Origin: Ornithodoros turicata
Lineage: Eukaryota > Arthropoda > Arachnida > Ixodida > Argasidae
Direction: 5' to 3'
NCBI RefSeq assembly: GCF_037126465.1
Contig: NW_026999293.1
Span: 124,001 to 188,000 of the forward strand
Length of the DNA: 64,000 nt
This document shows positions 1 to 10,570 of this stretch, piece by piece. Within the stretch, counting starts at the first letter, position 1, and each line of letters opens with the position of its first letter. The notes beneath the pieces are model-generated. The model did not search any database. It was given only the letters and a program-made list of their open reading frames with translations, and had not been told where the DNA came from. A program made the position numbers and the translations under genes.

Positions 1-339
1 TCTCATATGAAAGTCAGCGTTTGAATTGGTGTAATGCAAACACAGTGCGCACAGCGCTAGCGCTACAGGAGAGAGCCACCAAATTGGAGTACCGACGAAA
101 TATGCAACGCAGTTAAGATGTTTAATTGAGAAAGGAAGATTTTCATTTATGGAAGGAACCAGAAAGGTCGTCCTACTTACAGAACACCACGATGGTCGCA
201 ACAGTTACTTCCCTCTAGTTTTGAAAGCAGTACTGTTCCACAAATTGGGAGGACTGCTTCTGCATACTACTGTCTATACATGTCTATACATGAAACACGT
301 TATACAGGATGTTTGCTGTAACGTGTCCCTAAATTATAT

Positions 340-1045
340 TTTAAAAAAAATACGGGAATGTCGCTCGCTGCATTCGTCTTTGCGGCACTTTTTTCGCCAG
401 GGAAGACTGATTTTGTCGTATTTCAACTGCGATAAATTGAATTTTTAAAATTGATCTCGCTAATTTACCGAGTCAACCCCACGTTTTTCCAACGGAAATG
501 GAATGCGCATGTTCGATTTACCGCGAAACATCACTGAAGGCGTCCAGCACCACAGCGGGAACACATGAAAAAAAGAAAGAAAGAAGACATGCAAAAAGGC
601 GCCGTTTTGGGACTCCCAAGTCGCTGGGCGCGAGTAGTTCAGCGCTATGTGGGCCGTCGTTGCTCCGCCCCCTTCACAGTCCCTCGCCGCACAAAATTTG
701 CTGCGTCACGCCTTCAGCTTCCCCTGACGCTTCCTGTCGTTCCACGCATATCTCTTCTTGCCGAGTCCCAAAACGGTGCTTTTTGCATTTTTTTAATGTG
801 TTCCCGCTGTGGTGCTGGATGCCTCAGCTATGTTTCGGGGTAAATCGAACATGCGCTTTCCATTTGCATTGGAAAAACGTGAGGTTGACTCGGCAGATTT
901 GCGAGATCAACTTTAAAAACTCAATTTAATGCTGTTGAAATTTGACTGGCGAAAAAAAAAAACTGAAAAAAAAAACTGTTGTCTTCCTCGTGAAAAAAGT
1001 GCCGCAAAGACCAATGCAATAAGCTGCATCCTTGTACAATGTCTA
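340..1045. mobile_element. foldback/MITE-like element with long inverted arms
   Basis: The stretch around 378-575 is repeated in inverted orientation around 789-1010. Matching landmarks include TCTTTGCGGCACTTTTTTC at 378 against its complement near 990-1010, and CCAGCACCACAGCGGGAACAC at 544 against its complement near 798-818. The arms are imperfect, with poly-A indels, and enclose about 210 bp. No transposase is encoded, so this is a non-autonomous foldback element. Open frames in the region lie in the arms and are not genes. Outer ends are approximate. Confidence 0.75.
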
Positions 1046-1481
1046 GGTTTTTTTTATATAGTTCATAGGCACTTTATGGGAAACATACTATATATTTCCA
1101 GTCTCCTTGCCTGAACCTGACCCCATTGATGCCAGATAAAGTATTCGTAGCGGATTTTGAGCCCTGTTTGTCTTCCTGTTCTTGTGGATATTTCGTTCCC
1201 ATGGAGTTGAGATGACAACAGGTGTTTTGTCGACACTCTCAAATGATGTTTTTCTTTCTTTTTCGGAGACTGCCACGTTTCAGTTGTTGATCTTCTATGT
1301 ACAGGCTCCGACAAATATTTACGGAACACGCAGCAGGTGTATTTTCTCCTGTGCGCGACAGCCTACCAGCGAGCGGAAACTGGCCCGTTTATTCTTTCAG
1401 AGATGTGAGGGAGTTCCCTGGTAGCAACACTGTGCGAGAGTTTCGTTATGGCTTTAATGTGCTCAAACCAGGTGGAGATCT

Positions 1482-1497
1482 GGGGGGGGGGGGGGGC
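1482..1497. repeat. poly-G tract
   Basis: A run of about 14 G residues interrupts otherwise unremarkable intergenic DNA. It is a simple repeat with no visible function. Confidence 0.8.
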
Positions 1498-1546
1498 AGG
1501 CGTTCAGACCTGCCCTCAATTCCAGAATATGAATATATCCCATATC

Positions 1547-1699
1547 CCCAAGCAGCACAATGCACTGAAAGTCGGGTGCAATAGGGCTGGACGGGTAGGT
1601 GAAAGGCCTTGAACAGGCTTGTGAAACTAAAGAACATTGATGAAACACATACCGGCCACCCCTATTGCACTCGACTTTCAGTACATTGTGCTGCTTGGG
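1547..1699. mobile_element. short MITE with ~45-bp terminal inverted repeats
   Basis: The left end begins CCCAAGCAGCACAATG and the right end finishes with its near-perfect complement ending CTGCTTGGG. The arms run about 1547-1595 and 1655-1699, around a spacer of about 60 bp. There is no coding capacity. This is a small non-autonomous DNA element. Confidence 0.7.
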
Positions 1700-2290
1700 T
1701 CAGCATGCACGTGGCACTTGTCCATAGGGACCCCCCTCCCTTTGGGAAAATCCTGGGGATCCGCCCCTGCTCGAAACATGGTTTGAATTGGTGTCGCTGC
1801 CGTCTCACTCCTCTCCCCCTCTGAACGAGTGAACAATCCCACTTCCGCTTGCCGCTAGGGTGTCGCACCGAGGTGGAAATATACCGCTGGCGTTTTCCGT
1901 AAACTTTTGCGGGGCCTGTACTTCTACTCTCGCGACAAAGAACGCCGTAAGCGGCACCGAAGGCCAAGCATCGCCGACGCTGGCCAAGGAACCGTCGAGA
2001 AATCACCGTGTGCAGGTGGGCTGAGCGGTTTTCTGACAGGCTGACGTCACCACCGCGGAACTCTGTGTCTTTCCGTCGAGAAAACGTTGTACGCGGGTTT
2101 CATTTTATAGCGCGGTCACCGCCATGTATCGCAGTCGGCGCTACTCTCCTGGATATTTCTAGGGTTCACTCACCATTCAACGTCTACTATCCACCCGTAG
2201 CCGCTCTTTCAGTTTGTTTTAGTGTTACTTCTATAATGCATGGAGTCACGTGTCTTGGAACCTTAACCTCTGTTTTGGAATTGCCTTTAG
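1700..2290 (+). other. intron or 5' region upstream of the first visible NLR1 exon
   Basis: No exon is recognised here. The sequence ends in a polypyrimidine-rich acceptor, TTGCCTTTAG, directly before the first NCD1-b exon. The matching NCD1-a exon (about 102 bp) is not found between 1 and 2290, so it probably lies upstream of the window. Confidence 0.5.
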
Positions 2291-2428
2291 GCGGGGACAA
2301 TGTTCAGCAGCTTTGTGACGCCATGGGGGACGATTTCCAGGAAGTGATTCACCTCGTTGATATGGCCAGAAAGCCATTTCACGTCAAGAGACTGAAGAAA
2401 GCACTGGGCCAGTGGACAGGACAGTCAG
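2291..2428 (+). CDS. NLR1 exon: second half (b1) of an NCD1/SAM-like domain
   Basis: This 138-bp exon is flanked by AG at 2289-2290 and GT at 2429-2430. Both ends split a codon after its first base (phase 1). It encodes GGDNVQQLCDAMGDDFQEVI, then LVDMARKPFHVKRLKKAL, then QWTGQS. This matches the second half of the NAB conserved domain 1 (NCD1), which in NAB1/NAB2 is a SAM-like homo-multimerisation and EGR-binding module. NAB hallmarks present are DxVQQLC, VGMA/VDMA and KPxHVxRLxKAL. The domain's first half should be on an upstream exon outside the window. Two further NCD1 exon pairs follow in the same phase before the large NLR exon, so I treat it as part of the same gene. That linkage is inferred. 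Confidence 0.75.
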
Positions 2429-2915
2429 GTAAATGAAGAACCAAACGGGGAGAAAGGACTCCATCTTCGTGTAACCCGTATTAGCGTCCAGTACCGGTGT
2501 ATAATGGCACCTTGAATGCCGGGAAGGCTTTCTTCGTTGGTTCAGAAATCCAATATTACGAGCCAAGCAGTTGACGACCTATTTTCTGCAATCTCCGTCG
2601 ATCTAAGATCTAAATGCATGGAAGAACATTTCAACTTGAAGCAGATGATCACATAGGTCATTTGGGGGTACCGGAATTCCGCATGCATGGTTGCATAGAA
2701 CTGTAGAATTGAGAGATAGAGGTACCGACAACGTACCCACAACTGACTCGATTCTCACACGCGCTGTCGCCACATCAATCACTCTGTAGTCTTATCTCTG
2801 AGTATCGTTAAATGAAGATAGTGATAGGAGTTTCACGTTATCTTACAATGAAGATTTCAATAAGGATTTTGCGTGGATGTCGATCGATGGCTTAACAGTC
2901 GACATTGCTTTACAG
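2429..2915 (+). other. NLR1 intron between b1 and a2
   Basis: A 487-bp intron with GT at 2429 and AG at 2914-2915. No element is recognised inside it. Confidence 0.6.
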
Positions 2916-3017
2916 TCACGGTGACGTCCAGTGCGGCCGACGAATCAGAAGAGGAACTTCACGAATTACTTCGACTAGCGGATCTTCTCTCCTACCACGA
3001 CGAGTTCATCGAACTAG
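2916..3017 (+). CDS. NLR1 exon: first half (a2) of an NCD1/SAM-like domain
   Basis: This 102-bp exon has an acceptor TTTACAG at 2909-2915 and a donor GTGAGT from 3018. It is phase 1 at both ends. After an acidic linker (SSAADESEEELHELL) it encodes LADLLSYHDEFIEL, the first helices of the NCD1 fold (NAB pattern LxxAxLLxYxxxFI). Joined to the exon at 3828 it gives a complete NCD1 of about 80 residues, the split codon restoring the conserved Gly of FIxxG. A second AG at 2929-2930 would break the frame relative to the parallel exon at 5331, so the acceptor at 2915 is preferred. Confidence 0.75.
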
Positions 3018-3827
3018 GTGAGTTAAAAAGTGTGTCTGTGTTTATCGAATACTAGCGGGATCCAGGCAGGTTGTTCCATTTGCAAAGGCGTGTGTATCTG
3101 TGGGGCCGGTGGTGGTGAAAGGCGAAATTTAAGATAAAGGAGAGTGTTAAGATAGAGAGAGTTAAGCCGTCATTTAACGCTGTCCCGAATGCTAGGTCTT
3201 CTTCCTGCGCTGAAGAAGCGCTAAAGTTCAGCTCGTAGACCTGTGTGAGCGCGCCACAAAACTTCCACGCTTCGCTAGTTGGCAAAGGGCGCGACATGGG
3301 GATGAATTCCACCAGGCAAAACGGGGTCTCGGCACGTTTTTCATATACTTTTACCATAGCCGTGTGAATGCAACTAGCCATCAAAACGGCAAGCTTTCTA
3401 TACAGTTACAATTATTATTACAAATAAATCTTGCTCGACAGATTGATAATTTCGGCATGCTGAGCTACGACTGAAGCTCTTAGAATGATGGGATGGTTGT
3501 GTTGAAACTCTAAAATCGCCAATTTCCATTGGCGCGATGGGAACGCGAAAAGAAATGTTTAGTCCTGTCGTTTTGTGCTCCCTTGTATGGTTTTTCTTGC
3601 CATTCTAAGAAGTAATTTAGGAATACTTATTTTAGGATGAGTTTAAATGTTTGCTGCATGCCCTGAAGAGAAAGAACGAAAAAAAGATTGAAAATAGGTT
3701 CTTTGGGGATTGCAGAAGACATAAATTCGTATTCCAGGTCCGGCAGGGACTTCTACGATAGGGATGTGTCTAATGTGTCTGAGGACACGTTACAAATATT
3801 TAACCTCGGTATTGGATTTGTTCTCAG
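3018..3827 (+). other. NLR1 intron between a2 and b2
   Basis: An 810-bp intron starting GTGAGT and ending TTCTCAG. I recognise no mobile element in it. It is the reference size for an unexpanded a-to-b intron, compared with 3.5 kb for the a3-b3 intron. Confidence 0.6.
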
Positions 3828-3965
3828 GCGCAGACAATGTGCAGCGGCTTTGTGACTCAAGCGACGAAGAGTTCCAGACACTCGCCGAGCACGTAGGCAT
3901 GGCCAGAAAGCCCCTTCACGTGAAAAGATTGAAGAACGCACTCAAACAGTGGTCAGGCCATTCAG
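3828..3965 (+). CDS. NLR1 exon: second half (b2) of an NCD1/SAM-like domain
   Basis: A 138-bp exon, phase 1 at both ends, with acceptor TTCTCAG (AG at 3826-3827) and donor GTAATT at 3966. It encodes ADNVQRLCDSSDEEFQTLAE, then HVGMARKPLHVKRLKNAL, then KQWSGHS. This is the best match in the window to the canonical NAB NCD1 second half (VGMA.KPLHVRRLQKAL in the vertebrate proteins). It is identical in length to the exons at 2291 and 8919, as expected of tandem exon duplication. Confidence 0.8.
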
Positions 3966-5330
3966 GTAATTGGAGAAATCCCGGGTTCTGGTAAAACCAC
4001 TCACTTTTCGTGTACATGCTCCTGGCACTCCGTGGTAGCATTCATACACGACGGTCCGTATTGGCCAAGGGGAATTCGGTTATATACGTGCGGTGTTTTT
4101 TGATTCCCAGGTCATAGGCTGAGTGTATACATAGTAGCAAGGTGTTACGTGGCACTGTAAATCAGTTGTATTTTGCTTTACGTTTCCCTTACTTCAATCT
4201 CCGCTGTTATGCCTCTAATTATTCCTGTCGTTCTCACGAACAATCCGCGATCGACAAAAGATGTTACGGCCCCTTCGGAGCACGTACAGGTTGAGGTTAT
4301 TAAAGGCATGTGCCTCAGCAAGGATTCTCAACTCGGGAGGGGAAATTTGGGAATTGAAATGGGGGAAGGACACCACGCGGCACTCACTTTCGGTTGTCAC
4401 TTGTGTAGTGTATCATTTGCAGGACATCTCCCTCGCCAGAGACGCGCCAAGGGTAGGTCATGGCAGTTTCTAGATGCGCGTGTCTTATCGCCGCTAGCGG
4501 TAGGGTCGCTCGCGAGGAGCAATACAGCCTCAAAAAACTCGAAAGAAGCAATAAGATACCTCGGAACTTATGCGCGTATTGCTTTGGAGTTATTATGAGT
4601 AGCGGTCCCAGGGGATAGCGCCTGGATGAACGGCAAAGGGTGTTGAGAGCCGATCACGTAGAGAGGTACCAAGGGTGTTGCAGTCCCATGTCTCAAACCT
4701 ATACGCACGACTCCCTTGTCAGGTGGGCTCCAGTTACATCAGTCATTGTGTCATTTTATGACCGAGTGCTTCTCTGGAGCTTGCAAAAGAAATACAGTGA
4801 AGGTAATAAAGTAAGTAAAACGGTGGCCCCAGATGTTTCCTCATCCATTTCACAAGTCAGAGGAAAAAAGAAATCCTCAGCCCCTCCTATGGTTTTATTA
4901 TCTTGTCAATGAACAGCGCGATGGCCGTAGGTTGCTATAGGTCTGGTTCCCTTAAGGACGTGGACGTCAGCCGCGAAAGATATGCACGATGGCTCACAAA
5001 CCCTATTGACTGACATGTCTCCCGCATTTCAGAGCCAGCTGCGTTTCGAGATTCGCACAAACGATGTAATACGCGTCTCTTACCCTTTGTTGTGAAACTC
5101 TGTATACAGGCCCTCATCGTATGGGAGAACCTTCGCTGAAATATGAACCGCGTAACAGGGGGTCAAGTGTTACATCCCCTTCTAATTATGTCCTTCCCCT
5201 TTCTGGTCCAGTATAGCTTACGTATTCCTTTATGCTAGCGGGTCGATTTTATCTTATCTTAGCTGAAAATTTAAAATCTCACTACTCAGACATATGTGTC
5301 TGTATCGCCTACACTGAACTTCCTTTGCAG
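3966..5330 (+). other. NLR1 intron between b2 and a3
   Basis: A 1,365-bp intron ending CTTTGCAG. Open frames inside it (for example 4173-4598 and 4640-4912) have no recognisable domain and are not annotated. Confidence 0.55.
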
Positions 5331-5432
5331 CCGTAATGACGTCCATTCCTTCAAACGAGTCGGAGCGTGAAGTTCACGAACTGCTTCAGCGAGCGGATCT
5401 CCTCACCTACTACGACAAGTTCATCGAGACAG
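5331..5432 (+). CDS. NLR1 exon: first half (a3) of an NCD1/SAM-like domain
   Basis: A 102-bp exon, acceptor CCTTTGCAG (AG at 5329-5330), donor GTGAGC at 5433, phase 1 at both ends. It encodes VMTSIPSNESEREVHELLQR, then ADLLTYYDKFIET, again the first half of NCD1. It aligns base by base with the exon at 2916 and has the same length. Joined to the exon at 8919 it gives the third NCD1 copy of the visible gene. Confidence 0.78.
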
Positions 5433-6589
5433 GTGAGCCAGAATGCGACTTCGTGTCACCAAATATAGCGAGCTCACTGGTACCTCGATTGTTTTTTTAA
5501 CGATCAGGATAAATATTTTTGGACATGCTCGCTGAACGATTCGCCTAACGATTTTTCCGAAGTCAGCCTCGGTAGATCAGTGGTATATTGCGGCCACATG
5601 CCTCGGATTTGAAATGGCGCGAACGTTTATACGAGGCCTGTATGCCTTGTTACGTCTCCGAGTTATTTGAATAATGTTCGACTTTTTGGAAAGACGATTG
5701 GGCAAAACGAGCCAAAGGGAAGTCAACTGTGAGCGGCATATACGTTTACGGTGTCAACAGGTATACGATCTACGGTGTGCCGAGAGTAAAGAACACTACA
5801 ATGGTACGTAGATGAAAAAGAAGGACGTTGAAGACACACACCCCTGACGATAGCCCTGAGACCCCTGTATCTGTCCATCTCTCGTCGTCTCCTATAGTCT
5901 CGCGGGAGAGGTAGATATCTTCGTTAAAGTAGAGGTATCTAAATATCAAATCTCTAACGATGTATAAGTGGTGTTACAAGAACACGTCATTCATCTAGCT
6001 GTCCAGTGTAAGGAACATGTTCCAAAAGCAACTCCAACCCTGCATACCTGTATAAGGTTAGGATAACCACATATACTGTTCCTGTTCATGAAATAGCTTG
6101 TAATTGAATCAATTAGGGTGCCATAGAACCGTGATATCGTCCACGCAAAGAGAGATGGTCTGACCTCTGAAGACATGCGTTCACCTGGGATTCTTTACGA
6201 CCTGAGTTGGACTTTCAGTTCATGGTTGTTCGTATTTAAAGTCCATAGGAGAGGAAGACGATCAAGTAACCTTGGAATCAAATTCGTGGCGTACTCGGCG
6301 CGGCTTGAACCTTGAACTCGTGTTCATTAGGAGGAAACGCTTTGTAACCACGTGGACCCCTCGGGTGGTTGAAATTTTTGTCACCAATTTTAACCGTATA
6401 GATTATAGCTGGAACTGGCAAGCTGGTGCTTGCCCTTGCAGAGCTCTAGCACTACTGTCATCAATTCAAAGCTACCGAGAAATACAAAAAAATATGAATC
6501 GGACAAATTCCTATGCTCGATGATACAGTCTCTCGACTCGAGACCGTCTCAATTCAGTCGGATGTGGTGCGTTGGTTAGGATCGTCGCA

Positions 6590-8788
6590 GTACACAAAGC
6601 AGTTTTCAAGCAGTCTCCGTCCGATTACAATCCAATTTCTATCACAAGCTTGTCTCGCCAGTTGGTGGAGCGTAAGATTTTTAAAAATGTCACTTTTGTC
6701 GAAAACAATGGCTTTTTCTATTGTTATGGGTACCGTTTTAGAAGATGATATACCTGTCAGACGCAACTGTCCCCAATCTTATACGATCATCTCTCACTCG
6801 ACCTCCAAGCGGCTGCAGTGTCCCTAGATTTTGCTAAGGCACTTGACACGGTATCACACGTATCACGGTATCACGGTCTCTTCGATGAACGAGCCTCAAT
6901 ATCCAACACTGCAGTTCTAACCTGGACTGAAATTTTCTTCGACAGTCGGAGACAGTGTGTCACACAGTGAACACTTCGTCGCACTTTGCCCGCGTGTTCT
7001 TCAGTATTCGCCATGGATCAGTCACAGCGCAGCTCTTTTTCTCATAGATTGAGAAGTTACCTGTCAAAAAGAGCTCGTTACAAGTTAAGTTACCGTATGC
7101 AAAATGTAACTAAGTTAATTCTTCAGTTCTTCAGTCTGAAATGTAACTCGCAGTTAGTAAGTTACTTAAAAAAAAGAACGAGTTACTTGTCAAGTTACTT
7201 CGGAAACAAAATAGCATTACGCAGGCGCAGCGCGCGTGAGCAGTTGAGTTAGAACTTGAGTTGTCTGTGTAGGGGTGCAACACGCTTAGTTCGTTTTCGT
7301 TTATGTCCAACAATAGAGCTCTCCCTGTTTGTAAAGAAACGACGTCATTGTGTTGGACAGCGCTAAAAACTTGGTAGAACTGAACTGCTCGCGAAGCTAG
7401 ACGTGAACAAGGTTGCCTTCGAAAGCCACGGTCTTGGGGGGGATTACGATATGGTCCCTTAAAGGGATGCGACCCTCAGTCCTGCTTTTCTTTCAGTGGG
7501 ACGTAGCGAGCAAGTGCACGTTCGTGGAACACGGGCCTCTCCTTCCGATTTGTTTCGGTTTCTAATCAGTCTGTCTGTAATGTCTGTTCTCTGGTAGAGG
7601 TCCATTGAACGCGCATCTTCCTCCCTGTGGGCGCACAATGGTTCAGCTTCATTTCAATGGCCGTCGTTCCTACTTCCTGAATAAGACACTGCATTGATTG
7701 AATATCACATTTTATGGCAAAAAATGCCATGAAGGCTCCGGAGAGAAAGCAAGAAAATATGTGGACGTGAGTGAAAAGCGAGTTAAATGTAGCTTGGAAG
7801 TTAACTTACTTTGGCAAAGTTACCTGAAAAAGGAACGAGTTCCTCTGAAAGTTACCACGGCGCAAAAGTACCGAGTTAAGTTAGAAGTTACCAAAAAAAG
7901 GAACTTCGTTACAGTAACGAGTTACCTCGAACTCTGCAGTTTTTCTCGATATTTCTCAATGACCTGCCACCTGACCTGACCTCACAGGTCCGTTTGTTTC
8001 CCGACGACGGCGTCTTTTATTGCGTGATTTGTTACGCGTTCGATTCACAGGATTTGCAGTCCGACTTGGGTAATATTTCAGCTTTGTGTGCGACTCGGCA
8101 CCGAAGCGGCACATTGTCAGGTACAGCGGTCGCCGGGCAGACCAAGGTTGTTTGCCTTCATGAGCGGCTCCGTGAAATGAAACCACGCACGGATAAGACA
8201 TCTGCCGGTCACCCCTATCGGTTCTTCTTAAATCAGTACAACAATAACAGTAGTGTCTTCGCTGTAGAAGCCCATCTGCCCCTTCCTATACCTGAGCTCT
8301 GCGAACAAAGAGCTCTCTTCCGTCGCATTTTTTATAACAGTCACTCGAGCACAGACATGCATTTCTTCGAGGCTGGACTATTCCCTCGAGGTTCATTGCA
8401 GGCAGGCAAGGTTCACAAGCAGGCTTTTCTGTGCCGTACCATCGTCTGTTTCACCTAGTGCTTTGTGTTCGTTTGGCGCGTCTCTACCTGACCACCTTAA
8501 AGTGTTTTGTACTGGCGTGGTGCTGCGGTATTGTTAAGTTTGTATATGCCCACTACGTGTTCTATTTAGCATAACAGTTGTTCTATTGTTTGAGACAGTG
8601 ATTTGCGTTAATTAACCTATAGTGCCTTAATTTGTATAGTTGACTGTATTGACTATTCATATTGCCTAGGTCGCACCGTTGATTTGTCTGGTTTCAAACT
8701 TCTAGAAGTCTGTGCGTAGCCAGTGCCACATCCGTTACGCAATGCCCCTAAGCCGGCCTCTAACTAATGACCAATAAATAAATAAATC
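6590..8788 (+). mobile_element. degenerate CR1/Jockey-like LINE inside the a3-b3 intron
   Basis: Frameshifted reverse-transcriptase remnants run left to right. First comes a stretch matching palm/finger motifs (DYNPISITSLSRQLVERKIF, then AAAVSLDFAKALDTVSH near 6815-6860). After an interruption the element resumes at about 7947 with IFLNDLPPDLTSQVRLFPDD, where FPDD stands in for the catalytic FADD. The 3'UTR ends in an AATAAATAAATAAAT tail at about 8771-8787. The element is dead, with many stops and frameshifts, and accounts for most of the excess length of this 3.5-kb intron. The 5' limit is uncertain. Confidence 0.75.
7047..7939. mobile_element. MITE-like insertion splitting the LINE reverse transcriptase
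   Basis: The insertion falls between the LINE codons for ALFLI and FLNDLPP. The flanks repeat TTTTTCTCATA (7036-7046) and TTTTTCTCGATA (7940-7951), an approximate target-site duplication. The interior is rich in GTTAC/GTAAC words in both orientations (AAGTTACCTG, ACGAGTTACC). Its middle (about 7305-7620) matches a second copy at 53600-54630. No coding capacity. Confidence 0.65.
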
Positions 8789-8918
8789 AAAACGACAATT
8801 TCTCTCGCTTGTAGAGCAGCGCTTTGCGTGGTCTACAGCGCATTTAGTAAATCGTCTTCATGAGACTTGGAACGCGTTTAACTTAAGTGTTTAACTTAAG
8901 TGTTGAACTTGACCCTAG

Positions 8919-9056
8919 GCTTAGACAATGTGCAGCAGCTTTCTGACTCGACGGAAGAAGAGTTCCAGGAGTTCATGGATCTTGTTGGCATGGCCGAATT
9001 CCCTTTTCACGTGATGAGGTTGAAGGACGAACTGGAACAGTGCACAGGGCATCCAG
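8919..9056 (+). CDS. NLR1 exon: second half (b3) of an NCD1/SAM-like domain
   Basis: A 138-bp exon with acceptor CCCTAG (AG at 8917-8918), donor GTGAGC at 9057, phase 1 at both ends. It encodes LDNVQQLSDSTEEEFQEFMD, then LVGMAEFPFHVMRLKDEL, then EQCTGHP. It is the most diverged of the three b exons: the conserved Cys of QLC is Ser and the KP of KPxHV is FP. It is the last small exon before the 5.8-kb terminal exon. The split codon G|GA joins them as Gly and keeps the frame open. Confidence 0.78.
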
Positions 9057-10570
9057 GTGAGCTACGCACCATTGAACTGAGGCACAGCACTCGGTCCTCG
9101 TGTACTCCACCTTGGCATTCCTGCGCGGAACATAATGACTCGGAGAACGTCGATACATTTTTCTTCCTTGATTCAGAATTTACACGCTTACCAACTATTT
9201 TTTTGAATCTCCGCAATGCACCTACTGTCCTACTGACTAACGACGCAGGCTGAACGAAAGAATGACCCTATGGACTCTATGATGGACACACCTATATCCT
9301 AATACGCAGTTTAGTTGTTTTTTTTTCCAATTTACACGCTTGGTAGTACGTTGTGTGCACAATGCAAACTAACAACGTCTATCGAGGTCTCGCGACCCGT
9401 TTAGATACGTAGATCAGCAATCCACTGCTGTCTTTACACTTATGTACCACCATAATACCTATCGTATATTTTTTCTTTCTGTTTTTTTTTTTTTTCATTT
9501 AAATGGGCCCTGAAGAGGTTCGTGCTCTCTGTCTCATAGGATACTGGACGCAGTTGTATTCCGTATTGAATGGTTATTATTTTATTACACGCACAATGCA
9601 ATGTAGGGAGTGTAAGATGTGCGCGCTATGTCGCTTAATATGAAGAAAGGATATGTCGTGATGACGGAGTGTCCCACCTGCCCGCTTGGAGACCGCCTGT
9701 GCCCGCGCTACTTATTAGCTCCACTCACAGACAATACTTTACTGCAATTGGAGGATGCGGCTTTGAATGCGACCGTTGATATCTTTTCGTTAGCTGGCAT
9801 TTACCAAATCTTACTCCGCTTATTACGCCGAAATATCGCTATCATCCTTAATAGATGGTTATCTACATTTCTGTAGAAAGGTATACACAGCGTGCCCCAG
9901 CTAATTGCGAACATATTTTTTATATGTGTGTATTAAAGTAGAACGTAAAGAAAGAAACATTAAAGCATGCAACTTCACAACCGTCTGATATACCAACCTC
10001 TTTCGCCTGCGATGGCGCCTTTCCCGTTCTCCTATGTGTCTGCTTCATTCTCGTCGTAACAAAACCAATGCTTCGCGACGGCCGCTGTGACGACCACAAA
10101 AATGGTACCCGGAGACATTGACGTGGCTTAGTTCAGTTCGGAACGCTGCTTCGTACGCAAGCACAGTTGTATAGTTTATTAAGAGCGCAATAGTCAACCC
10201 GAAAATAAGTGACACGTTAAGGACCAACTACAAATTCACGTTAAGTATGTATTGATTACCTTAGCATCGTGTCGTTCTATTTCTGGATATACCATCCGTG
10301 CACACTGAGATCCCAGTGTTTGTGTTATACTGGGAGCATGCTGAGGGCGACATTTTTCCCCTGGTGGCGTGCGGGAGTATCTGGGCGACAGAGTTTGTCG
10401 CGAGAGGCGTTTTAGCTTGCAAAAAACGCTCCATGGGCGTCAGCCTTCAGACAACGTGATGATACAATAAAAGCGAGTGCCGCGATCCGGACGAAATGCC
10501 ACACTTGATCAGTCTCTTTTACTTCGATGAATATGTGTTTAGGTTACTAATTTCTTTATGAAAATTACAG
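9057..10570 (+). other. NLR1 last intron
   Basis: A 1,514-bp intron, GTGAGC to AAAATTACAG. It contains a one-sided fragment (about 9893-9935, CAGCGTGCCCCAGCTAATTG) of the foldback family seen whole at 57119-58025. An 85-codon open frame at 9619-9876 has no recognisable domain. The last ~150 bp resemble the sequence upstream of the NLR2 acceptor at 33036, so the duplication of the two genes included the end of this intron. Confidence 0.6.

Noticed and set aside
498..929. 143-codon plus-strand frame
   Set aside because: Lies in the inverted arms and spacer of a foldback element, with no domain.
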